A stretch of DNA of 64,000 bases from Mycobacterium sp. 1164966.3 (GTDB lineage Bacteria > Actinomycetota > Actinomycetes > Mycobacteriales > Mycobacteriaceae). The DNA is taken from NCBI RefSeq assembly GCF_001665395.1, contig NZ_LZSG01000062.1:186001-250000 (forward strand). The letters run 5' to 3'. This document shows positions 1 to 8,051 of the stretch, one piece after another. The notes under the pieces are model-generated. The model did no database searches and was not told the DNA's origin. It saw nothing but the letters and a program-made list of their open reading frames with translations. The position numbers were made by a program, and so were the translations under genes. Positions within the stretch are counted from its first letter, which is position 1. Each line of letters starts with the position of its first letter.

Positions 1-3
1 TTC

Positions 4-474
4 GTGGACGGTGCCGACAGCCGCGTGGATCGGCTGCTGTCCGATCTGCAGCGATTCCAGGGCGCAGCAGCCAGATCCGCACAACGTCTGGCACTCGAGA
101 CCGCGGATGCATGGTCGGACGACGGTTTGGTCCGGGTCTGGGTGAACGCCCAGGGCGTGGTCGTGCAAGTCGAGTTCGACGACACTCTGTTGTCAGAGAT
201 GACCAGCGCCGACGCGGGCGCCGCCGTCGTGCAAGCCGCACAGTCCGCCGCAGCGAAGATGCGCGCCAAGACCGACGCGTTTCAGGCCGGGCTATGGCAG
301 CAAGTCGCTCGATTCGGCGTGCAGCCCGTCGACGAGTTCAACGGGATGCGTCCCGAGGTTCCGTTATCGGCGCCCGGCTCGCGGGACCGGCGCGCGATCA
401 GCGAGACCTTGGCCGCCGAGGCCGATCGCAAGGACGCGCAAGATTGGCGGCTGACGATTCGCGACAATGACTGA
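4..474 (+). CDS. YbaB/EbfC-family protein of a type VII toxin locus
   Basis: 156-residue protein with the YbaB/EbfC layout: an N-terminal helix (about residues 1-35), a short sheet around 'VRVWVNAQGVVVQVEFDD' and a second long amphipathic helix. This family is known for nucleoid-associated DNA binding. Copies next to ESX or WXG100 genes are common in mycobacteria and probably serve the secretion locus. The GTG at position 4 is almost at the window edge, so the true start could lie upstream. Its stop overlaps or closely precedes the next gene, and the genes through 8698 run the same way and look like one operon. The family call is fairly secure; the role in toxin export is inferred from context. 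Confidence 0.75.
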   Translation: MDGADSRVDRLLSDLQRFQGAAARSAQRLALETADAWSDDGLVRVWVNAQGVVVQVEFDDTLLSEMTSADAGAAVVQAAQSAAAKMRAKTDAFQAGLWQQVARFGVQPVDEFNGMRPEVPLSAPGSRDRRAISETLAAEADRKDAQDWRLTIRDND

Positions 475-520
475 TTGTTTCCGGCGGCACTGGCCGTTGG
501 ACGGGATGAGGGAGAAGGGC

Positions 521-814
521 ATGGCAGGACAATTCGGATACGACGACGGAGTAGCTCGCGCCGGCATCAGCCAGTTCGACGAGCTCGGAAGCTCCATCGG
601 TTCGTTGCTGAACAATTTGACTGCGGAGCTGTCGGGTGACTCACCCTGGTCCCACGACAAGATCGGTTCCAGTTTCGCCGAAAAGTTCGAACCGGATCGT
701 CAGCAGGTGATCGCCCACGCGAGTGATTTGACGAAGGCGGTACAAAGCGTGGCCCCGAAGCTTACCGAAGCGGCCAACAGCATCGTCGCCCAGGATGGCG
801 GCGTCGCCGGCTGA
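521..814 (+). CDS. EspC/WXG100-like type VII secretion substrate
   Basis: 97-residue helical-hairpin protein. I chose the ATG at 521 because a purine-rich site (GAGGGAGAAGG) lies just upstream; an ATG at 467 that overlaps the previous stop would add 18 residues with no WXG100 character. A 'PWSHDKIGSSFAEKF' segment sits near residue 45, where WXG100/EspC-type proteins have the W-x-G turn and the following F/Y motif. Such small partners pair with large WXG100-headed toxins for ESX export, which matches its place one gene before the giant toxin. The partner role is inference. Confidence 0.72.
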   Translation: MAGQFGYDDGVARAGISQFDELGSSIGSLLNNLTAELSGDSPWSHDKIGSSFAEKFEPDRQQVIAHASDLTKAVQSVAPKLTEAANSIVAQDGGVAG

Positions 815-896
815 CCACACGACGATCACGATGACCCGCCGGCGGGCGCGCGCCCGAGAACTGCCGCCGGCGGAACATATGCGGGACGCGTGATAG

Positions 897-3800
897 ATGG
901 GCATTCAACTTCCCGGCTGGTTGCGATGGGTGGGCGACCTCATCGGTGAACCTTTTCCCGACGGCGACGAGACCGCATGCCGGCGGCAAGCCGGTCGATG
1001 GCGGCATTACGCGGATCAGCTGGAAGGGCTCAAAGATGAGTTGAACACCGCCACCCACACCACGCTTGGCGGATTCGCTGCCGGCGAGCTTCACAATGCG
1101 GTGGACGAGCGTCTCAAACCCTTCACCCCGGCGATCGACCAGGTTGCGGGGCAGCTACGCCAGTTGGCTGAGGCGGTCGACAAGGTGGCGACCGAGATCG
1201 AGTTTGCGAAGGAGATGTTCATCGCGAACTTGGTTGCGCTGGCGGCAACTGTCGGCGCGCTGATCGCCACCTCCTGGATCAACTGGACAGCTCCGGCGGA
1301 GATCGCGGCCGCTGTGGCAGCGGCCGAAGCGGCGATTTCGTCGATCATCCGCGCCGCGGTCGCCAAGGTGGCTTCGGAGGCCATAGCCCGAGTGATCACC
1401 GAACTGGTGGTGCGTGCGCTCGAGGGCGCCGCGGTCAACGCCGTCATGTCCGGTGCTCTCAATGCGGGCATTCAGGGCCAACAGATGTTGCAGGGCAATC
1501 GCCACGACTTCGATTCCACGTCGTTCTGGAGCGATGTGGAGTCCGGCGCGATTTCGGGCGCCGTCATGGGTCCGGTCGTCAAAGGGGCACACGACTTCGA
1601 CGCAGGTTCGGCGCTGGGCAACCGTGCGAAGAACTTCGGCGCGTCGTTCGTCGGCAACGCGGGGGGCGCATTGGCCGCCCAGCAGGCACTGACCGGGCAC
1701 ATGAATCTGGCCGATGCCGCGGGTGCCGGCGCCGTGTTCGGCGCCGTGGACGGGATGCGCAGCCCGGGGGCACACACCACCGGCACGCCGGAGTCGACCG
1801 CCTTGACGGGCGACCGGTCCGGGTCGCCGTCGGTGGACCCGCTGCCCGTGCCCGAGCATCCGCGGACGCCCCCGGCCGAATCGGCTGCGGCCCACTCCCC
1901 CGAAATCGCCGGTCCGTCGCCCGGCAATGTGGATGTGCCCCTCAACTTGGGGTCACCCGGATACGACGGGCGGCCGACGGCTCCGGCCGGTTTCGCCGGC
2001 ACCGACGCGGCCATCGCACCCCACACCGCACCCGTTACCGGCGCTCATCCGGGCGTTGCGGATGCCGGACCGCCGACTGCGGCACCACCGAGCAGCCATG
2101 CCGCTCCTGCCTCCAACCCAGCGGGATCTCCGCCCGCACCCACCCACTCCCCGTCGCCAGGCACTCCGGCGCCACCGACCGCGCGGGCCGGTGTATCGGA
2201 AGCCCCCTCCGCACAGCATGCCGGCGCGCCGGCCGCTCGGACCTCCGAACCCGTTGCACACGCAGGGTCACCGGCCAAAGGCAGGCTTGACGCGGTACGC
2301 GCGCCGGCAGGAGTCGAACCCGCGACACATCCGGTGCATGACGCCGAAACCCCGCCACGAGACGGGCGGCTGCCGCAAGACCACCCGGCTGCACACGCGA
2401 CGGCGACGCCTGACGTCGCACCCGCTCCAGATGCCCGACCGGCCCGCGACGGGCAGCCGCGCGGCGATGCCGTATCGCCCGCGCGAGACGGAGCACCGCC
2501 GCGAGAAGCTCAGCCGTCCCGTGACGGGGCCGGGCGCGACGAACGACATTCCGGCATCGAGCGGGTGGATGCCCCCGATTCCACCGACAGGCCGCATCCC
2601 ACCGACCATGGCAGCCGGCTCACCGAGGACTGGCATGCCGAGCCGGCCAGGCGCGCGGAATCCGAACACTCCGACGGCGATGCCGGGCAGCCGGATCCCC
2701 GACATCACGCCGACGCGGCCGCACCGCACGATGCCGCAGCGGCGCCGTCCGTCGTCGCCTCCCCAGGCTTGTCCGACGCAGGCCACAGCACGGCCCGGCC
2801 GGCGTCGACAGACACTACCCGGATTGGCGGGCCGGATCGCCATGGCGGACAACATGATCCGCATCGGGACCCATCGTCGCGACGACCCGATTCCGATGGA
2901 TACGGCGACGACTCGCCGCCGCCAGGACCCGGTCCCGTCGACCCGACGGGCTTCGACAATCCGGCCAACCACCGCATCTACGGCCCGAAAGAGCTTGCGC
3001 CGGTTGAGGATCCGGCACACCAAACGGCTGTTCGGGAATCCTTGCTGGAAAAGGAAGGAAGCTACGCGCATTGGGCTGACCCACGCAGCCATCCCTACGG
3101 CGGCCTCATCAACGACGGTGGCCCGGCGGTAGCCGGCCGCGCCAACAATTGCCTGGATTCCTCGCTTGCGGCGCTGGCGTCGTTCTACGGTGAGCCGACG
3201 GTGTCGGCACCGCGATACGAGGCCAACCGACTCGGCGAGGCCAGTGGTCTGGCCAGGGCCAAGGCCTGGCTCGGGGACGGCCTGCACCGATACCCGGGCC
3301 TGGCGATACCCGAGCAGTTCGAAGCGCTGCATCAACGGATCAGCAGGATGGGTCCGGGATCGTCGGCCCTGGTGGTCAACGGCTGGCAGAAGTTCGACAG
3401 CAGCGGCAAACCGTTGTTCAGGCCGGACGGGACGCCCGAATTGAATGGCGCGCATGCGACCGTCGTCGTGTACCCGCGCGACGCCGCGGGTCCGGTGTGG
3501 TGGGATCCGCAGCACAATCGGACGTCGGATCATCCACCCCCGCGATTGGTCGACAAGTCCGCCTATCTGCACTTCACGCCCATCGCGCCCGATCATTTCG
3601 GCCCGATCACTCCGCAGCAAGGAGGCCAACATGGCGGAACTGGACACACCCGACCAGGCACTGGCGTATCTGGCGAGGATCGACCCGGACACCTCCTACG
3701 AGGTCCTGCGGTTCGAGATGGGATGGATCTGCTCGCCGATCCTGACGCCCGAGCAGGCCGCGGGCAGCGAGGCGGTGGGTTCGACCAAGCTGGTCATCGA

Positions 3801-6287
3801 TTCACAGACGGGGGTCGTGACGGAATTCCCGAGCTGGTCGACGGACATGGTGGCGGAGGACTACATCGAGGCGAAACGGACCGGCCGCCCACCACCGGCC
3901 CGTCAGATTTACCCGTACCGCTGGACAATCACCCTCCGGCGCATTCGGGAGGGCCCAGAGATCATCACCTACCAGATGAAAGCGGTGTCGCTGAGCGACC
4001 CGCCGGAACCCACCCGGGACCACCCGCTGACCATCGACAAGCGGACCCTGCTCAACGACCCGCCGGACACACTGTCGAGCATGGCGAGGGCCCACGCGAT
4101 TCAGGTCATGGAACAGAATCACGGGACTTGGCCCGAGGAGACGGTGACGGAGTTCTGAACGACGGCCACCGCGCATCCGATCCCGCGCCAGACGGACCGG
4201 AACAGTCTGCGGGACACCACGAGATCGACCCGGCTGAACGCGGCCGTGCGGTCGCCTCCCAGCCCGACGCCGAGCGTTCCCGCGGAATGGCGAACGAGGC
4301 GTTGTGGAAACGGATTCCGCCGGTCAGTCCGGACGAGGTGCGACATCACCTGGCCGACAATCGCTTTGGGGAGCAACGGGCCAGGGACAACGTCGCGTGG
4401 TGGCGCGAGCTCAGCGGCGAGGAACAGCGCGCGCTGATCGACGCCTATCCCTACGAAATAGGCAACGCCGAAGGCGTTCCCGCGTGGGCGCGTAACGAAG
4501 CCAACCAGCACCAGCTCTCCCAGCGACTCGACGAGCTGCAGTCCCGCAAAGACGCGGGCGAACACCTGACCCGTGCGGAACGCAAAGAACTGAGGCGCTA
4601 CGCCGACCTTCGGCGGGCACTCGACAACGCGAAGACTGAGGCCGCGCGACTCGGCGGTGAGGTGCACATCCTGGCCTTCGACCCAAAGGTGTTCCACGGA
4701 GACGGCCGGATGGTCGTCAGCGTCGGCTACGACCCGCATCGCGCCGACTCGGTGTCATGGCATGTACCGGGGGTCACCACCACCATCGACAAGCTGGGCG
4801 GCAACCTCGGCAATGCACTGAACCATCTGCAGTCGGTGGCGATGGAGAACCCGGACCTCAAGGCCGCATCGATCGCCTGGATCGGCTACGACGCGCCCAG
4901 CGGCAAAGGAATATTCCGGATGGCGTTTCACGGGCTGGCGAGCGAGGGCGGGGCCATCCTGCACGGCGACATCGCCGCGTTCAACGCGGCCGCTCACGGC
5001 GAACACTTCACCCATAACCACATCTTTGGTCACTCCTATGGTTCGACGACCACCAGCTACGCAGGTCGCAACGGTCAGCTGGCCGGCCACGTGCACAGCA
5101 TCACGCTGGCCGGTTCGCCCGGCGCGGCGCTGCAACACCATGCTTCCGACTTCGGCATCGGCGAGCACGTCTTCGTCGCTTCGTCGTCGCGGGACATCGT
5201 GACCGCACTCGGCGCTCGTTCGCCCGGTTCGTTGGGCCGGTTCTTCGGCGTCGGCCTGGGAGTCGATCCAGCCATGGCACCTTTCGGCGCGCATCGGGTC
5301 ACCGCCGAGTTCCCACGCCATATGGACCTGCTGAATACTTTCGGCACCCACACCGCCTACTACGAATTCGATCCGGCGCTCGGGGTGCGCACGGAGTCGC
5401 TGGCCAACTTCGGCCGCATCGCGGCCGGCCATTTCGATGAAGTACACATCGAGGCACACCGGACCGAACGGCCATGGTGGCAGCCGGGGCTACACACCGA
5501 CGAGCCGGCCCAGGGCCGTCCGCTGCGCCTGGATGAGACGAACGGCCAGTATTCCGTCGACCGCCGAATCTGGGATGCCCGTTGGCATTCCGGCCACCCC
5601 GACACGCTCCCACCTCCGCACGAGGAAGCGCCTCGGGCCGACGACGGAACCCAATCGGACGCTCCCGCCGTCGTCGCGCCGTCGCGCGATTACGATGTCA
5701 ACGGCCGCACGATACCGACCGACCAGCTCAGCCACCCTCAAGCCGGACTGCTCGATCAAAGCCTGCTGGACAGCGCAGCAGCCAACCCCCATCGGGTCAG
5801 CGACGCGCTGGCCCCGGGCGCACCCCGTACGCACCCGGAAGTGCAGAACATGCTCCCCCACAGCTACCACCCGAACGGGGGTCTCACCCAGGCCGAGTGG
5901 AACCGTGAATACTGGCCCACCGGCCAGCGCGACGCGCACGGAAACCCCGAACTGGTATGGCCCGATCCTCAGACGCATCCCCAGGGCTTCAGCTCTCCCG
6001 AGGATCGCACGCCCAGTGTGCTCAACCCAGGCCAGCTTTTCGATCGCTTCGGACCCGGGTTCGGCGTCTTCGGTTCGCCGGTAGGCACATTGTTTCCCGA
6101 ACGCGCCTTGCCACCGCACAGCCTCGACGCCGGCTACCACCGGTACGAGGTGATGCGACCCATCCCGATATGGGAGGGCCGGATCGCGCCCGCGATGGGT
6201 CAGCCGGGCGGTGGCATCCAGTACTACTTCACCCGCCCAATCGTCGACCTGGTGAATGCCGGCTACCTCAAGGAGATCCCGCTATGA
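897..6287 (+). CDS. Giant CpnT-like polymorphic toxin with Tox-PL, alpha/beta-hydrolase and C-terminal TNT domains
   Basis: 1796-residue open frame. Residues 1-105 resemble the WXG100-like head of CpnT-type proteins. Residues 106-290 are Ala-rich hydrophobic helices, as in channel-type N-terminal regions. About 290-690 is a Pro/Ala/His/Asp linker. A papain-fold toxin domain follows (about 695-900): Cys752 in 'NNCLD', His853 in 'GAHATVVVY', Asp870 in 'WWDPQ'. About 910-1090 is an abnormal Gly/His/Arg/Pro-rich stretch lying over another gene (3631-4158). An alpha/beta-hydrolase domain has nucleophile Ser1380 in 'GHSYGS'. Residues about 1650-1796 match TNT, the NAD+ glycohydrolase of M. tuberculosis CpnT, with Arg1717, Arg1736, His1748 and Gln1775 in the expected motifs ('DRFG', 'ERALPP', 'YH', 'GQPGGGIQYY'). 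It may be made as one polypeptide, or be two toxin modules joined by loss of a stop codon. An internal ATG at 4287 could start the second module but has no clear ribosome binding site. Confidence 0.85.
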   Translation: MGIQLPGWLRWVGDLIGEPFPDGDETACRRQAGRWRHYADQLEGLKDELNTATHTTLGGFAAGELHNAVDERLKPFTPAIDQVAGQLRQLAEAVDKVATEIEFAKEMFIANLVALAATVGALIATSWINWTAPAEIAAAVAAAEAAISSIIRAAVAKVASEAIARVITELVVRALEGAAVNAVMSGALNAGIQGQQMLQGNRHDFDSTSFWSDVESGAISGAVMGPVVKGAHDFDAGSALGNRAKNFGASFVGNAGGALAAQQALTGHMNLADAAGAGAVFGAVDGMRSPGAHTTGTPESTALTGDRSGSPSVDPLPVPEHPRTPPAESAAAHSPEIAGPSPGNVDVPLNLGSPGYDGRPTAPAGFAGTDAAIAPHTAPVTGAHPGVADAGPPTAAPPSSHAAPASNPAGSPPAPTHSPSPGTPAPPTARAGVSEAPSAQHAGAPAARTSEPVAHAGSPAKGRLDAVRAPAGVEPATHPVHDAETPPRDGRLPQDHPAAHATATPDVAPAPDARPARDGQPRGDAVSPARDGAPPREAQPSRDGAGRDERHSGIERVDAPDSTDRPHPTDHGSRLTEDWHAEPARRAESEHSDGDAGQPDPRHHADAAAPHDAAAAPSVVASPGLSDAGHSTARPASTDTTRIGGPDRHGGQHDPHRDPSSRRPDSDGYGDDSPPPGPGPVDPTGFDNPANHRIYGPKELAPVEDPAHQTAVRESLLEKEGSYAHWADPRSHPYGGLINDGGPAVAGRANNCLDSSLAALASFYGEPTVSAPRYEANRLGEASGLARAKAWLGDGLHRYPGLAIPEQFEALHQRISRMGPGSSALVVNGWQKFDSSGKPLFRPDGTPELNGAHATVVVYPRDAAGPVWWDPQHNRTSDHPPPRLVDKSAYLHFTPIAPDHFGPITPQQGGQHGGTGHTRPGTGVSGEDRPGHLLRGPAVRDGMDLLADPDARAGRGQRGGGFDQAGHRFTDGGRDGIPELVDGHGGGGLHRGETDRPPTTGPSDLPVPLDNHPPAHSGGPRDHHLPDESGVAERPAGTHPGPPADHRQADPAQRPAGHTVEHGEGPRDSGHGTESRDLARGDGDGVLNDGHRASDPAPDGPEQSAGHHEIDPAERGRAVASQPDAERSRGMANEALWKRIPPVSPDEVRHHLADNRFGEQRARDNVAWWRELSGEEQRALIDAYPYEIGNAEGVPAWARNEANQHQLSQRLDELQSRKDAGEHLTRAERKELRRYADLRRALDNAKTEAARLGGEVHILAFDPKVFHGDGRMVVSVGYDPHRADSVSWHVPGVTTTIDKLGGNLGNALNHLQSVAMENPDLKAASIAWIGYDAPSGKGIFRMAFHGLASEGGAILHGDIAAFNAAAHGEHFTHNHIFGHSYGSTTTSYAGRNGQLAGHVHSITLAGSPGAALQHHASDFGIGEHVFVASSSRDIVTALGARSPGSLGRFFGVGLGVDPAMAPFGAHRVTAEFPRHMDLLNTFGTHTAYYEFDPALGVRTESLANFGRIAAGHFDEVHIEAHRTERPWWQPGLHTDEPAQGRPLRLDETNGQYSVDRRIWDARWHSGHPDTLPPPHEEAPRADDGTQSDAPAVVAPSRDYDVNGRTIPTDQLSHPQAGLLDQSLLDSAAANPHRVSDALAPGAPRTHPEVQNMLPHSYHPNGGLTQAEWNREYWPTGQRDAHGNPELVWPDPQTHPQGFSSPEDRTPSVLNPGQLFDRFGPGFGVFGSPVGTLFPERALPPHSLDAGYHRYEVMRPIPIWEGRIAPAMGQPGGGIQYYFTRPIVDLVNAGYLKEIPL
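3619..3625 (+). promoter_or_regulatory. Strong ribosome binding site inside the toxin frame
   Basis: AAGGAGG followed by the 5-base spacer CCAAC and an ATG at 3631. It is nearly perfectly complementary to the 16S rRNA 3' end and lies inside the coding frame of the giant toxin, just after the Tox-PL domain. It sets the start of the embedded immunity gene and is the best single piece of evidence that this gene is translated. Confidence 0.8.
3631..4158 (+). CDS. Imm35/YrhB-like immunity protein embedded in another frame of the toxin ORF
   Basis: 175-residue protein read one base out of register with the toxin frame that covers it completely. The N-terminal half ('FEMGWICSPI', then 'STKLVIDSQTGVVTEFPSW', then 'AEDYIEAKRTGRP') follows the Imm35/YrhB layout: a hydrophobic strand with a Gly-Trp, a remembered-value strand, then a helix. 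Imm35-type proteins are known partners of toxin domains in polymorphic systems, so it probably neutralises the Tox-PL domain that ends just before it. Over its first 33 codons, 28 end in G or C. The toxin frame over the same bases has only 13 of 33, the opposite of the genome habit. The coding signal is therefore in this frame. The family call is moderate; that it is a real gene is strong. Confidence 0.82.
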   Translation: MAELDTPDQALAYLARIDPDTSYEVLRFEMGWICSPILTPEQAAGSEAVGSTKLVIDSQTGVVTEFPSWSTDMVAEDYIEAKRTGRPPPARQIYPYRWTITLRRIREGPEIITYQMKAVSLSDPPEPTRDHPLTIDKRTLLNDPPDTLSSMARAHAIQVMEQNHGTWPEETVTEF

Positions 6288-6550
6288 ATTTGGCCGAATT
6301 GGCCCGCGTCCTCGAGTTGATAGGCATTGCGCCCCAAGTGCTCGCTCTGGGCGGCCATGCCGATTACTCGTGGTGCGTCGAGCAAGCCGCCGATGGCAGC
6401 TGGGAGGTCTACTGGCTGGAGCGCGGCAACAAAAACAGTCTCGTTCGGCTGAACACCGAGACCGACGCCTGCCATCAGTTGCTCGGCCGGCTCGCCTACA
6501 GCCAACTGCTCGCGGGTGCGATTCGCCCCGCATCGGCGCCGACGTCATGA
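6284..6550 (+). CDS. Small protein overlapping the TNT toxin stop, candidate TNT immunity protein
   Basis: 88 residues, starting at an ATG whose ATGA overlaps the toxin stop, so the two are translationally coupled. It has an N-terminal helix ('LAELARVLELIGI'), a strand pair ending in 'SWEVYWLERGNKNSLVRLNTE' and a final helix with 'DACHQLLGRL'. This looks like the short proteins often found right after TNT-domain genes in actinobacteria. It does not look like IFT (Rv3902c), the known antitoxin of M. tuberculosis TNT, which is about twice as long. Its position directly after a TNT C-terminus makes immunity the natural guess. No enzyme motif is visible. Confidence 0.6.
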   Translation: MNLAELARVLELIGIAPQVLALGGHADYSWCVEQAADGSWEVYWLERGNKNSLVRLNTETDACHQLLGRLAYSQLLAGAIRPASAPTS

Positions 6551-6557
6551 GGTCCGA

Positions 6558-8051
6558 ATGACAGCAGGTCCGCTCAGCGCCACTCAGGCTGTCGTCGCGG
6601 TGACCGAGTACATCCTCGAGGCGGGAATGGATTATCCGACAACGGGATTGGCGGCCGACCGGTTCGAGGCCGGTTGGTCGGTGTATTCGCCGGTGCACGG
6701 CGGCACGAGTGTGTTTCTGGTCGGCGACAGCGGACGTATCGAGCAGGTGTCGTCGTCGACGCCACCGGAGGTGGCCCGGGAACACTTCGCCGAGCAGGAA
6801 CGCGCGCTGGCTCAACGGGCAGCCGGCGGAGACTCCCGAAAATTCATGTTCGAACTCGCCGACGCGTTCGCCGACGCCTCGAATGGCGGCCCACGCGTCG
6901 CCACCGGCTTCACGATCGTCGACGACGGAGACCCATTGGATCCGCAAAAGGCGTTGCGCGACGAGGAAATTGGCGCCCGAGTGTCGGCGATGCTCGACCA
7001 GATCGCGCAGGAACTCGCAGCGCTGGGGCCGCCGGGTTGGCAGGAGTTCAGGGCGGTCTTCGCGTTGACGGTTCGCGCCGGCAGCGCGGACTGCGCGTTC
7101 GCCACCGGTGACGGGTGGCAGCCGGTCACCGTGCCCCGGTCGGTGGTGGACCTGGTGCGCGCGCAACGCGAGGTGAGCGCGCAGGTGTCGGCGGGACCCT
7201 GGTGGCGACTGCTACTGATCGTCACCAGCGAGGGTCAACTGCGCGTGGACTACGACTACGGCGAGCAGCCCTTCCCCGACCACCAACTGCAACCACCGCA
7301 GAATTATCGAGACGACATCGCTGCCTACCCCCGGCCGCGGTTGCCGGTCTGGATGGCCGGCTACCTGGCCGGTCCCACCGCCCAGGGCCGCACTCCGGCA
7401 CAGGCGTCCATGGCCGCCTCGGCCGGTCAGGCCGGCGGACGCCGGCCCACCGAGACCGACGACATCGAACCCCTCCCCGACACCTGGGCCCGCTGGGCGG
7501 TGCTGGCCGCGACCTACACGGGGGCTCGGTCACACTGGGGGCCCCGGATCGCACCCGGCCTAGCCTCATACGAATCCGATGCCCGCAGCGGATCAAGCCT
7601 CTATGTCCTGCCCGGCGACCGGGCGGTGCTCTCCGGTGGGCGCTGGAACTCCCCACTGCTAGTAGCGGCCTACCAGCGACACGAACCGCTGCCCGACCTG
7701 TACTGCGGCGCGCCGGCCTGGGTCAACGATTCGGTGCTCAACAGCCGCAACCAGAACGGGCTGCTCAGCTTCTGTTACTGGTGGAGTGACGGAAGGTGGT
7801 GGCGTGGCGCCGCCGACACCTTCGACGAACTCGATGACCCACTGCCGGCCATCTGGACACCCCAGGAGACGGTCGACGCCATGGGCGCAGTCGTGGGCCC
7901 CGGCCTGGAAAGCGCATGTCACCGGCTACTGGCCGCAGCCGCCGACCACACCGTCACCCCGGACGACGTCGCCGCGGTATTCACCCACTTCGCCAATCCC
8001 GACCTCGACGCCGCACTCAACCAACTCGGCCTGGCCGGCCTGATCCGATGA
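6558..8051 (+). CDS. Multidomain immunity-like protein (YezG-like centre)
   Basis: 497 residues from the ATG at 6558, 7 bases after the previous stop. Three parts can be seen. The N-terminal ~85 residues ('RFEAGWSVYSP', 'FLVGDSGRIEQVSSSTPP') recur in the next gene. A middle part ('PPGWQEFRAVFALTV ... RLLLIV ... LRVDYDYGEQPFP') resembles YezG-type immunity proteins. The C-terminal part ('LPDTWARWAVLAATYTGARSHWGPRIAPG') is unassigned. The N-terminal module loosely follows the Imm35/YrhB strand order. Proteins of this make-up accompany polymorphic toxins in actinobacteria. It could be a poly-immunity protein that answers more than one toxin domain. It ends in an ATGA overlap with 8048. Confidence 0.6.
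   Translation: MTAGPLSATQAVVAVTEYILEAGMDYPTTGLAADRFEAGWSVYSPVHGGTSVFLVGDSGRIEQVSSSTPPEVAREHFAEQERALAQRAAGGDSRKFMFELADAFADASNGGPRVATGFTIVDDGDPLDPQKALRDEEIGARVSAMLDQIAQELAALGPPGWQEFRAVFALTVRAGSADCAFATGDGWQPVTVPRSVVDLVRAQREVSAQVSAGPWWRLLLIVTSEGQLRVDYDYGEQPFPDHQLQPPQNYRDDIAAYPRPRLPVWMAGYLAGPTAQGRTPAQASMAASAGQAGGRRPTETDDIEPLPDTWARWAVLAATYTGARSHWGPRIAPGLASYESDARSGSSLYVLPGDRAVLSGGRWNSPLLVAAYQRHEPLPDLYCGAPAWVNDSVLNSRNQNGLLSFCYWWSDGRWWRGAADTFDELDDPLPAIWTPQETVDAMGAVVGPGLESACHRLLAAAADHTVTPDDVAAVFTHFANPDLDAALNQLGLAGLIR

Noticed and set aside
1927..3132. 401-codon plus-strand frame inside the toxin linker
   Set aside because: Pro/Arg-rich shadow of the low-complexity linker. Unlike the frame at 3631 it has no ribosome binding site and no recognisable fold.
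4287..6287. Independent second toxin gene beginning at the ATG at 4287
   Set aside because: No ribosome binding site precedes it and the frame is continuous with the first part. Kept only as an alternative in the toxin entry.
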